From: JBDOQU01 sp039839375 | GTDB taxonomy: Bacteria; Pseudomonadota; Alphaproteobacteria; DSM-16000; Inquilinaceae | Reading direction: 5' to 3' | NCBI RefSeq assembly: GCF_039839375.1 | Contig: NZ_JBDOQU010000007.1 | Location: 1-64,000 of the forward strand | Length of the DNA stretch: 64,000 nt | Part shown: piece after piece, positions 53,766 to 61,329 of the stretch | Layout of the letters: each line of letters starts with the position of its first letter | Numbering within the stretch: the first letter of the stretch is position 1 | Position numbers and translations under genes: made by a program | The notes under the pieces: model-generated | Databases searched by the model: none | What the model was told of the DNA's origin: nothing | Seen by the model: only the letters and a program-made list of their open reading frames with translations

Positions 53766-55250
53766 ATGCTCACGACAAACCCTTTTGAAGCGCCTGACTC
53801 CCCCTTCGACCCCGACGGCGACAAGCTGCGGGAGGAATGCGGGGTCTTCGGCATCTTCGGCCATGGCGAAGCCGCCGCGCTGACCGCTCTGGGCCTGCAC
53901 GCCCTGCAGCATCGCGGGCAGGAGGCGTGCGGCATCGTCAGCTACGATGGCGAGCATTTCAACGCTCACCGGGCGCTGGGCCAGGTCGGCGACAATTTCT
54001 CCAGCGAGGCGGTGATGGCGCAGCTTGGCGGCCATGCCGCCATCGGCCACAACCGCTACGCCACGACGGGCGCGACGCTGCTGCGCAACGTCCAGCCCCT
54101 GTTCGCGGATTTCGAATTCGGCGGCTTCGCCATCGGCCATAACGGCAATCTGACCAACGCCTACCAGCTTCGCCGGCAACTGGTGCGGCGCGGCTGCCTG
54201 TTCCAGTCGACCACCGATACCGAGGTGATCGTCCATCTGATGGCGACCAGCCGGGGCGGCAGCGTGATCGACCGTATGGTCGAGGCGCTGCGCCAGATCG
54301 AGGGCGCCTATTCGGTGGTCGCGCTGGCCAAGGGCTGCGTGATCGGCATCCGCGACCCGCTGGGCGTGCGGCCGCTGGTGCTGGGCCGGCTGGGCGACGC
54401 GCATATGGTGGCGTCGGAGACCTGCGCGCTGGACATCGTGGGCGCGGAGTTCGTCCGCGACGTGAAACCCGGCGAGATGATCATCATCGACGAGAACGGC
54501 GTCACCAGCATGATGCCCTTCCAGCCGCACAAGAAGCGGTTCTGCGTCTTCGAGTATGTCTATTTCGCCCGGCCGGACAGCATGGTCGAGGGCGCGTCGG
54601 TCTATGAGGCGCGCAAGCGCATCGGCGCGGAGCTGGCGCGGGAAGCGCCGGCCGACGCGGACGTGGTCATCCCGGTACCCGACAGCGGCGTGCCCTCGGC
54701 CATCGGCTTCGCCGCGGAAAGCGGGATGCCGTTCGAGCTGGGGATCATCCGCAACCATTATGTCGGCCGCACCTTCATCGAGCCGACGGACCAGATCCGT
54801 CATCTGGGCGTCAAGCTGAAGCACAACGCCAACCGCGCGCTGATCGACGGGAAGAAGGTGGTTCTGGTCGATGATTCGATCGTCCGGGGCACCACGTCGC
54901 AGAAGATCGTCCAGATGGTCCGGCAGGCCGGCGCGAGGGAGGTCCATATGCGGATCTCCAGCCCCCCGACCGCCCATCCCTGCTTCTACGGCATCGACAC
55001 GCCGGCGCAGGAGAAGCTGCTGGCGCACAATTATTCGGTGGAGGAGATGGCGAAGCTGATCGGCGTCGACAGCCTGGCCTTCATCACCATCGACGGCCTC
55101 TACCGCGCCATGGGCGAGACCGGCCGCGACGGGATGCAGCCGCAATATTGCGACGCCTGCTTCACCGGCGACTATCCGACGGCGCTGCCCGATAGGGGCG
55201 ACGCCAGCCGCAAGGCGGAACTGACCTTCCTCGCCGAGCGGCGGGGCTGA
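53766..55250 (+). CDS. purF: amidophosphoribosyltransferase
   Basis: A 494-residue first enzyme of purine synthesis. A propeptide of about 24 residues precedes the catalytic Cys25 (REECGVFGI), which becomes N-terminal on cleavage. The PRPP site is VVLVDDSIVRGTTSQKI. Cysteines in KRFCVFEY, AHPCFYGID and YCDACFTG match the [4Fe-4S] ligands of the Bacillus-type enzyme, so an iron-sulphur cluster is likely. Together with purM and purN it places purine synthesis genes in two parts of the window. Confidence 0.96.
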   Translation: MLTTNPFEAPDSPFDPDGDKLREECGVFGIFGHGEAAALTALGLHALQHRGQEACGIVSYDGEHFNAHRALGQVGDNFSSEAVMAQLGGHAAIGHNRYATTGATLLRNVQPLFADFEFGGFAIGHNGNLTNAYQLRRQLVRRGCLFQSTTDTEVIVHLMATSRGGSVIDRMVEALRQIEGAYSVVALAKGCVIGIRDPLGVRPLVLGRLGDAHMVASETCALDIVGAEFVRDVKPGEMIIIDENGVTSMMPFQPHKKRFCVFEYVYFARPDSMVEGASVYEARKRIGAELAREAPADADVVIPVPDSGVPSAIGFAAESGMPFELGIIRNHYVGRTFIEPTDQIRHLGVKLKHNANRALIDGKKVVLVDDSIVRGTTSQKIVQMVRQAGAREVHMRISSPPTAHPCFYGIDTPAQEKLLAHNYSVEEMAKLIGVDSLAFITIDGLYRAMGETGRDGMQPQYCDACFTGDYPTALPDRGDASRKAELTFLAERRG

Positions 55251-55285
55251 CCGCCCTTCCCTCTTCGCCTCCATCCAGGACCGTC

Positions 55286-56029
55286 ATGACCGACAGCTCC
55301 TCCTCCCGTCGGCCCGGCAGCCGCCGACTCGAAGGCCGGATCGCCCTCGTCACCGGGGCGTCGCGCGGCATCGGCGCCGCCGTCGCCCGCCGCTACGCGG
55401 CCGAAGGCGCGCAACTGATTCTGGCGGCCCGGACGGTGGGCGCGCTCGAGGAGCTGGACGATGCCATCCGGGCAGAGGGCGCGGAGAAGGCGCTGCTGGT
55501 CCCGATGGATTTGTCCAAGCACGACCAGATCGACCTGCTGGGCCGGTCGATCTACGAACGGTACGGCCGGCTGGACGTGGTGGTGGGGAATGCCGGGCAG
55601 CTCGGCGCGCTGGGCCCGATCGCCTACAGCGCGACGAAGATGTGGAACACGGTCATGGACGTGAACCTGACCGCGAACTATCGGCTGATCCGCTCCGTCG
55701 ACGCGCTGCTGCGGGCGTCGGATTCCGGCCGGGCGATCTTCGTCACGTCCGGCGTCGCGCGCGCCACCATCCCCTATTTCGGCCCCTACGCCGTCAGCAA
55801 GGCGGGGCTGGAGATGCTGGTCAAGCTCTACGCGGCGGAGACCGAGAAGACGAACATCCGGGTCAACATGATCGACCCCGGCATCGTCCGCACCAAGATG
55901 CGCGCACTCGGCTTCCCCGGTGAGGATGCCTCTCAACACCCGGCGCCGGAGGAGGTGACGGAGGCGTTCGTCAGGCTGGCCGAACCCACCTTCGATGAAA
56001 CCGGGACGATCGTCGACGGGCGGGTATAG
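55286..56029 (+). CDS. SDR family oxidoreductase (post-purF)
   Basis: A 247-residue classical SDR. It has LVTGASRGIG (about 21-30), VGNAGQLGALGP, the catalytic Ser in VTSGVAR and YAVSK. The C-terminal end lacks the usual TGQxLxVDGG and closes with FDETGTIVDGRV. An SDR in this position after purF is common in alphaproteobacteria, sometimes annotated as an oxidoreductase of unknown substrate. It lies 35 bases after purF. The substrate is not known. Confidence 0.86.
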   Translation: MTDSSSSRRPGSRRLEGRIALVTGASRGIGAAVARRYAAEGAQLILAARTVGALEELDDAIRAEGAEKALLVPMDLSKHDQIDLLGRSIYERYGRLDVVVGNAGQLGALGPIAYSATKMWNTVMDVNLTANYRLIRSVDALLRASDSGRAIFVTSGVARATIPYFGPYAVSKAGLEMLVKLYAAETEKTNIRVNMIDPGIVRTKMRALGFPGEDASQHPAPEEVTEAFVRLAEPTFDETGTIVDGRV

Positions 56030-56047
56030 CTCCGTCCAGCGGCAGAA

Positions 56048-56836
56048 TCAGAACGCCACGAGGAGCATCCACACGCCCAACGCGGCCAGGACGGCGCCGG
56101 CCCATCGTCCGACCCGGCGGCCGGCCGGCGCGGTCTTCTCCACGAGCACGAACCCGGCTATGGCGGCGATCCAGAGCAGGTTCATGACGCCGCCGACGAA
56201 CAGCAGCGCCATCAGCGCCCAGCAGCAGCCGAGGCAATAGACGCCGTGCTCCACGCCCATGCGGATGGCGCCGCCCCTGCCCCGCCGCCAGCGCGTGGTG
56301 AGGAACTCCAGCGGCGACCGGCAATGGCGGAGACAGGAATCCTTCAGCGGCGTCCACTGATAGAGGCCCACGGCGATCAGGATCGCTCCGCCCACGCCGA
56401 CGCCCACACCCGAAGTCATGGCCGAGACGCCCATCGCCGCCTCCGCCCCCCATTGCAGGGAGACGGCGGCCAGGGAGAAAGCAGACCAGACCAATAGATA
56501 GCCCAGGACGAAGTACGCCGCGGAAACAGCGGGCAGCCCCCGGCGCCTGTGCCCGCGATCGACGGCGGCGACCGCCAGGACCATGGGCGCGGCGCCGGGC
56601 AGCATCATCGCCGCCATCATCACCGTCCACATGACGAACATGAGGGCCGCATGGGAGGCCGACCACGCCATCGGTCCGGCCATGCCGACCATCCCGTCGC
56701 CCTCCATGCCGGAGGACGTCATCGCCCCGCCGCTGAGCAGGTAGGCCCAGGAAAGCAGGCAGACGAGGCCGAGACCGACGATGGTCATCGCCCGATCGTG
56801 GCGCAGGATGCGCTCCGCGATTCCGGCCGTCTCCAT
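56048..56836 (-). CDS. DUF2182 membrane protein
   Basis: A 262-residue polytopic membrane protein with at least five hydrophobic segments. It includes the motifs VMWTVMMAAMMLPGAAPMVL, LVWSAFSLAAVSLQWGAE and LYQWTPLKDSCLRHCRSPLEF, then GVEHGVYCLGCCWALMALLF. The cysteines in LKDSCLRHCRS and YCLGCCW, along with the MMAAMM face, suggest a metal-binding site, and the family is annotated as predicted metal-binding. It follows the DUF1326 gene by 15 bases, and the two are co-transcribed. The function is unknown. Confidence 0.85.
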   Translation of the reverse strand: METAGIAERILRHDRAMTIVGLGLVCLLSWAYLLSGGAMTSSGMEGDGMVGMAGPMAWSASHAALMFVMWTVMMAAMMLPGAAPMVLAVAAVDRGHRRRGLPAVSAAYFVLGYLLVWSAFSLAAVSLQWGAEAAMGVSAMTSGVGVGVGGAILIAVGLYQWTPLKDSCLRHCRSPLEFLTTRWRRGRGGAIRMGVEHGVYCLGCCWALMALLFVGGVMNLLWIAAIAGFVLVEKTAPAGRRVGRWAGAVLAALGVWMLLVAF

Positions 56837-56851
56837 GCCGATGCGCCCTTC

Positions 56852-57484
56852 TCAGGCGGCGACCCCCTCCGGCGTCTGCCGGACATGGGTCAGCGAACTG
56901 TGCCCTTCGGGCACGTCGAAGCGGATGCCCCCGGTCGAAGATATCCAGGCCGAGGCGACCTCCGCCTCCCGATGCTCGAACCCCTCCGGCATCACCACCT
57001 GGATACGATGCGGCGCGCCGGTCACCGGGTTCTTGATCGGCTGGGTTTCAGTCTCCAGCACGCCGGGGACCGAGATGGCGGCCCGCCGCCCCTCACGGTC
57101 GAAGCGGAATTCGATGGGCGCGAAGATCGGGTCGAGCATGGTTTCCGTGATCACGCTCGTGATGTGGAAAAGCGTACCTTCCGCGGAATGCTCCCCCGAC
57201 ATGATGGCGAACAGCGCCTCCCGCTGCGATGGCGTCGCCCCCTCATCGACGATCGGCTGGACCGTCCCATGACCTTCGTGAAGCGGGCCCGGAAAATCGA
57301 CCATGACGACGAACTTCACGCCGTCCAGCACGACGTCGCCGAAGCGTCCCTGGGTCACGTTCATCGCCAACAAGCCCCTGCACCAGCCCTGCGTCGGCCG
57401 GGCGTTGAAATCGCAGGGGCAGCCGAAAGCGCAACTGCAACTCTTGATCCATTCCCCCGCCAGCACCCAATCGATGCGCGTCAT
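56852..57484 (-). CDS. DUF1326 domain protein
   Basis: A 210-residue protein, apparently cytoplasmic (no signal peptide). It carries the conserved cysteine motif CSCAFGCPCDF near residue 16, then GWCRGLLAMNVTQGRFGDVVLDG, and the late GHSSLTHVRQTPEG. The CxCxxxCxC layout could bind a metal or an iron-sulphur centre, although no enzymatic role is established. It is the upstream gene of a two-gene minus-strand pair with the DUF2182 membrane protein; the pairing recurs in many genomes, so the two probably work together. Confidence 0.85.
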   Translation of the reverse strand: MTRIDWVLAGEWIKSCSCAFGCPCDFNARPTQGWCRGLLAMNVTQGRFGDVVLDGVKFVVMVDFPGPLHEGHGTVQPIVDEGATPSQREALFAIMSGEHSAEGTLFHITSVITETMLDPIFAPIEFRFDREGRRAAISVPGVLETETQPIKNPVTGAPHRIQVVMPEGFEHREAEVASAWISSTGGIRFDVPEGHSSLTHVRQTPEGVAA

Positions 57485-57604
57485 GGTCCGCCCTCCACCG
57501 CCTTTTACGGAAGGGATTCAGTAGATACCGGAGAAAGCGCGCCTTCAAGGCGGGGACATAATCCGAAAGACGTATGATTGCCGGTGATTCCGGATGATCC
57601 GGGC

Positions 57605-58258
57605 CTACTCCGCCGCCGCGCGGCCGGTCGGGCAGGAGATTCCGGTGCCGCCGAGGCCGCAATAGCCGGCGGGATTCCTGGCGAGATATTGCTGGTGGTC
57701 ATCTTCCGCGAAATAGAAGGGCGGGGCATCCAGGATTTCCGTCGTCACCTCGCCGAGACCGCCGGCTGTGAGGGCGCGCCCATAGGTGTCCTTACTGCTT
57801 TCCGCCGCCCGGCGCTGGGCTTCGGAATGGACATAGATGCCGGACCGGTACTGCGTCCCGACATCGTTGCCCTGGCGCATCCCCTGCGTGGGATCGTGGC
57901 CTTCCCAGAACAGTTTGAGAATGTCCTCATAGCCGATCCTGGATGGATCGAAGACAACGCGGACCACCTCATTATGGCCGGTAAGCCCGGAGCAGACTTC
58001 CCGATAGGTCGGATTGGGCGTATGGCCGCCGGCATAGCCAACGGCCGTCACATGGATTCCGGGGATCTTCCAGAACATCCGCTCAGCGCCCCAGAAGCAG
58101 CCCATGCCGAAATCCGCGACCTCCATCCCCTTGGGATAGGGCGGTGTCAGCCTATGGCCGCTGACGAAATGGCCTTCGGGGACATCCATCGGCGTCGATC
58201 GGCCGGGCAGCGCCTCCTCCGGCGTCGGCATGGCAGGCTTCTTGAACATCGACCACAT
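57605..58258 (-). CDS. msrA: peptide methionine sulfoxide reductase MsrA
   Basis: A 217-residue repair enzyme that reduces the S-form of methionine sulfoxide. The active site is GMGCFWGAERMFW (catalytic Cys in GCFW), with GYAGGHTPNPTYREVCSG and the resolving Cys region near the end (NPAGYCGLGG then GISCPTG). The first ATG of the longer frame is far upstream. I start at 58258 (MWSMFKKPAMPTPEEA), the typical start for alphaproteobacterial MsrA. It is divergent from the DUF2934 gene. Confidence 0.94.
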   Translation of the reverse strand: MWSMFKKPAMPTPEEALPGRSTPMDVPEGHFVSGHRLTPPYPKGMEVADFGMGCFWGAERMFWKIPGIHVTAVGYAGGHTPNPTYREVCSGLTGHNEVVRVVFDPSRIGYEDILKLFWEGHDPTQGMRQGNDVGTQYRSGIYVHSEAQRRAAESSKDTYGRALTAGGLGEVTTEILDAPPFYFAEDDHQQYLARNPAGYCGLGGTGISCPTGRAAAE

Positions 58259-58415
58259 GGCGTCTGATCCTGAATCTGGGGCGGCTAGCCCTTGAATCTT
58301 TGGGTACATGGGACGGGAAATCAATGGCGGTCGCGATTTGTTGAAGGGCGGGGAACCACTCCGCGCCGCCGATATTGCCGTGGTTATCGATACGCCGAAC
58401 CCATGGGAGGCCACC

Positions 58416-58664
58416 ATGCCCAAGACGACAGGATACGAAGCCGCCGAATTCCAGACCTCACGCCCCGAACTGGACATTCCCGACCCGCCCATCGAGGACG
58501 GGCAGCCCTTGCAGATCGTCCCTTCCGACGGGCCGACCAGCAGCTTCGACGAGAACGAGATCCGCGCCCGCGCCTATGCGCTGTGGCAGGAGGAAGGGGA
58601 GCCTGAAGGCCGCGCCGACATCCATTGGGCGCAGGCGGAGAAGGAAATCAGGGGCGGCCCCTGA
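58416..58664 (+). CDS. DUF2934 domain protein
   Basis: An 82-residue protein. The C-terminal half has IRARAYALWQEEGEPEGRADIHWAQAEKEI, the DUF2934 core, a small helical domain of unknown role often found near stress genes. The ATG at 58416 has GGAGG 6 bases upstream; the frame reaches back to 58308 but without a ribosome site. It is convergent with the PRC-barrel gene. Confidence 0.8.
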   Translation: MPKTTGYEAAEFQTSRPELDIPDPPIEDGQPLQIVPSDGPTSSFDENEIRARAYALWQEEGEPEGRADIHWAQAEKEIRGGP

Positions 58665-58685
58665 CATCGGGCCGCCCTTCCTTCC
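58652..58685 (+). terminator. hairpin at the end of the DUF2934 gene
   Basis: GGGCGGCCC (58652-58660) and GGGCCGCCC (58669-58677) form a 9-bp stem around the stop codon TGA of the DUF2934 gene, followed by TTCCTTCCTT. The run of Ts is broken, so it is a weak intrinsic terminator that might serve this gene and, on the other strand, the convergent PRC-barrel gene. Confidence 0.4.
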
Positions 58686-58696
58686 TTAATCGCCGC

Positions 58697-59092
58697 TTAC
58701 AGCCAGTAGGGCGGCACCTGGTAGTAATCGTGGACCTGCTGGCCCCAGCGGCGGTTGCTCCAGTCGAACTCATCGTCGGCCGAGCTTTCCGGCGCGCCGC
58801 GCAGCTGTTCCTCGGTCACGTCCAGTTCGTAGGCGTCCAGACTCTCATTGTATTCCAGCGACGCCCAGGGCAGCGCGTAATATTCCTTGCCCATGCCCAT
58901 GAAGCCGCCGAAGGACATGACCGCATAGGCCACGCGGCCCGACCGCTTGTCGATCATCACCCGATGGATGGAGCCGATCTTGTCGCCGTTCGGCCGGCGG
59001 ACGGAGGTGTGCTCCACCTTGTCGCTCGCGATCAGCCGCTCATTTTCCCGTTCCCCGCCAGCCGTGGCGGTGCCTGTATGCATCGATTGCAT
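58697..59092 (-). CDS. PRC-barrel domain protein
   Basis: A 131-residue protein with one PRC-barrel: LIASDKVEHTSVRRPNGDKIGSIHRVMIDKRSGRVAYAVMSF, then a GKEYYALPWASLEYN segment. Its C-terminal end (DWSNRRWGQQVHDYYQVPPYWL) is rich in Trp and Tyr. Such proteins in alphaproteobacteria often belong to general stress regulons, which fits its position near a DUF2934 gene and msrA. No ligand is known. Confidence 0.85.
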   Translation of the reverse strand: MQSMHTGTATAGGERENERLIASDKVEHTSVRRPNGDKIGSIHRVMIDKRSGRVAYAVMSFGGFMGMGKEYYALPWASLEYNESLDAYELDVTEEQLRGAPESSADDEFDWSNRRWGQQVHDYYQVPPYWL

Positions 59093-59215
59093 CTCGTATC
59101 TCCCTATTGGTCAGAGTGTACCCACTCAATAGGAAGAGACGGCCTGCGGTTCCGGAGCGGAGGCGAATTGACCGGAGACAATAGGGAGACATCCTGCGCC
59201 CCCACGAGAGAGAGA

Positions 59216-59905
59216 TCAGCTTCCGCCGCGGAATCCCTGGGCGACGACGTAGGTTTCCGAAGAATCCGCGCGGCTGGCCGCGGGCTTGGCGTGGCGCACC
59301 TTCTCGAAATCCCGCTTCAGCGCGTCGAGCAGCGTCTTCTCCGCCCCGCCCTGGAACAGCTTTGCGACGAACGCGCCGCCGGGGGCCAGCACCTGGGCGG
59401 CGAAATCGTAAGCCGTCTCCGCCAGCGCCATGATCCGCAGATGGTCGGTCGCGGGGTGGCCGGTCGTCGGAGCCGCCATATCGCTCATCACCAGATCGGC
59501 CGGACCGTCCAGCGCGGCGCGCAGCCGGTCGGGCGCGTCGGGGTCGAGGAAATCCAATTCCAGGAACACCGCGCCCTCCATCGGGTCGATCGGCAGGTAG
59601 TCGATGCCCACGGCCTTGCCCGACGGGCCGATCCGGCCGAGCGCGATCTGCGTCCAGCCGCCGGGCGCGGCGCCGAGGTCGACGACCCGCAGCCCCTTGC
59701 GCAAAAGGTCGAACTTCTCGTCGAGTTGGAGCAGCTTGAACGCCGCGCGCGAACGGTAGCCCTGCTTCCGGGCCTCGGCCACGTACGGGTCGTTCAACTG
59801 CCGCTGGAGCCAGCGGGTGGAGGATTTGGAGCGCCGCTTGGCGGTCTTGACGCGGACGGTCAGCCCGCGGCCGGAAGGGCCGGCGCCGGACGGGGGGCGG
59901 GACAT
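59216..59905 (-). CDS. rlmE: 23S rRNA (uridine-2'-O)-methyltransferase RlmE
   Basis: A 229-residue FtsJ/RrmJ methyltransferase that modifies 23S rRNA U2552. It has RAAFKLLQLDEKF, the SAM motif VVDLGAAPGGWTQIAL and VMSDMAAPTTGHPATDHLRI, in which the catalytic Lys-Asp-Lys set is expected. The N-terminal 30 residues are basic and possibly disordered. It lies 27 bases after the Ppx/GppA gene, a common alphaproteobacterial pair. Confidence 0.94.
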   Translation of the reverse strand: MSRPPSGAGPSGRGLTVRVKTAKRRSKSSTRWLQRQLNDPYVAEARKQGYRSRAAFKLLQLDEKFDLLRKGLRVVDLGAAPGGWTQIALGRIGPSGKAVGIDYLPIDPMEGAVFLELDFLDPDAPDRLRAALDGPADLVMSDMAAPTTGHPATDHLRIMALAETAYDFAAQVLAPGGAFVAKLFQGGAEKTLLDALKRDFEKVRHAKPAASRADSSETYVVAQGFRGGS

Positions 59906-59932
59906 GGAAGCGTTCCTTTCAGGTCCGCCCGT

Positions 59933-60976
59933 TTACGGCAGGCGGGCGATCAGGTCCAGAAGGATCCCCTCCCGCACGCCCCGATCGGCGATCCGCAGCC
60001 GGCCGACGGGCCAGAGCCGGCAGATCGCCTCCAGGATGGCGCAGCCGGCGACCACCAGGTCCGCCCGGTCGCGTCCGATGCAGGGATGGGCGGCGCGGCC
60101 TTCATAATCCATCGCCCGAAGTTCGTCGCTGACCGACCGGGCGGCGGAGAAATCGAGAAAGGTGCCGTCGACGACGGAGCGGTCGTAGCGCGGCAGCTTC
60201 CGGAAGACGCCGGCCAGCGTGGTGACGGTGCCCGACGACCCCAGCATCTGCACCTCGCCCCGCGCGACCCGCGCTGCGATGCCGCGCCGCGCCTCCAGGG
60301 GCGCCATGCGCTCCAGCGCGTCGGCGACCATCGCCTCATAAGCCTCGGCCGAGACGGCGTCCCCGCCATGGCGTTCGGACAGGGTGACGACGCCGAGCGG
60401 CAGACTGACCGATTCGATGAGCCGGGACGGCCGGCCGCCGCATGAAACCGCCAGCCACATCAGCTCCGTCGACCCCCCGCCGATATCGAAGACCAGCGCA
60501 TGGCTGACCCGGGGGTCGAGCAGCGGCGCGCAGCCGGCCAGCGCGAGGCGCGCCTCCTCCTCCGCCGATATCATCTCCAACGTCACGCCGGTCTCATCCC
60601 GGACCCGCTCCTGGAACTGGAGGAAATTTCCCGCCCGCCGGCAGGCCTCGGTCGCCACCGCGCGGTTCAGCGCCACCCGGCGGCGGGCCATCTTCCCCGC
60701 ACAGACGCGCAGCGCGGCGATGGTACGATCGACCGCGCCGTCACAAAGCAGGCCGGTCCGGCCCACCCCTTCCCCCAGCCGGACGATGCGGCTGAAGGCG
60801 TCGATGACGCGGAAGCCGCCCGGCGCGGGCCGGGCGACGAGAAGGCGGCAATTGTTGGTGCCGAGATCGATGGCCGCGACGGCCGGCGGCGGCTGGTAAT
60901 CAGCGCGGCGGTCATGGCGAGGCGCGGGCCTGAAACCCGTCTCCCGCCGCTGCTCGACCCCCGGAATCTCCGTCAC
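59933..60976 (-). CDS. Ppx/GppA family phosphatase (short form)
   Basis: A 347-residue actin-fold phosphatase. The first phosphate motif is AIDLGTNNCRLLVARP and the second is FDIGGGSTELMWL. It ends soon after the phosphatase core and lacks the C-terminal HD-like domain of the long Ppx at 10349-11869, so it may act on pppGpp or short polyphosphate instead. The two paralogues in one window fit a known alphaproteobacterial pattern. It heads a pair with rlmE. Confidence 0.9.
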   Translation of the reverse strand: MTEIPGVEQRRETGFRPAPRHDRRADYQPPPAVAAIDLGTNNCRLLVARPAPGGFRVIDAFSRIVRLGEGVGRTGLLCDGAVDRTIAALRVCAGKMARRRVALNRAVATEACRRAGNFLQFQERVRDETGVTLEMISAEEEARLALAGCAPLLDPRVSHALVFDIGGGSTELMWLAVSCGGRPSRLIESVSLPLGVVTLSERHGGDAVSAEAYEAMVADALERMAPLEARRGIAARVARGEVQMLGSSGTVTTLAGVFRKLPRYDRSVVDGTFLDFSAARSVSDELRAMDYEGRAAHPCIGRDRADLVVAGCAILEAICRLWPVGRLRIADRGVREGILLDLIARLP

Positions 60977-61132
60977 GCGCTGTCCTCTGGCCGCCTCGAC
61001 CGCTCATTTCGACAGGATAATGGTAGCCACCCCGACTCCCCCCGCCAAGGCCCTCGCGGGGCAAGCGCAAAAAACGTTCAACGAAAGGGTTAACAAGCCC
61101 GGATCACTGTGATATTCACCCGCCACCTTCGC

Positions 61133-61206
61133 TGGGGGATCGTCTAGCGGTAGGACTACGGACTCTGACTCCGTCAACCCTGGTTCGAATCCAGGTCCCC
61201 CAGCCA
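61133..61206 (+). tRNA. tRNA-Gln (anticodon CTG)
   Basis: A 74-base clover leaf. The acceptor stem TGGGGGA pairs with TCCCCCA, followed by G and an encoded CCA. The D arm includes TAGCGGTAGG. The anticodon stem ACGGA/TCCGT has loop CTCTGAC, giving anticodon CTG for codon CAG. The T arm has GGTTCGAATCC. It is intact and functional, with a tyrosine recombinase gene starting 124 bases after it, so its 3' end is the likely attachment site. Confidence 0.97.
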
Positions 61207-61329
61207 GGTTTCCCGCTTTTCCAATGATATCAACCGGTTCGGTCTCGCCCATCCGGGCGGCCGATCGGACTGTGACGTCAAGATGTGACGTCGACCCGTC
61301 GCCCGCCCCCTCATGGAGGCGCGCCCGCG

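Noticed and set aside
53673..55274. The Ppx/GppA duplicates as recent copies of one another
   Set aside because: The two proteins differ greatly in length and in most residues outside the phosphate motifs. They are ancient paralogues, not a recent duplication.
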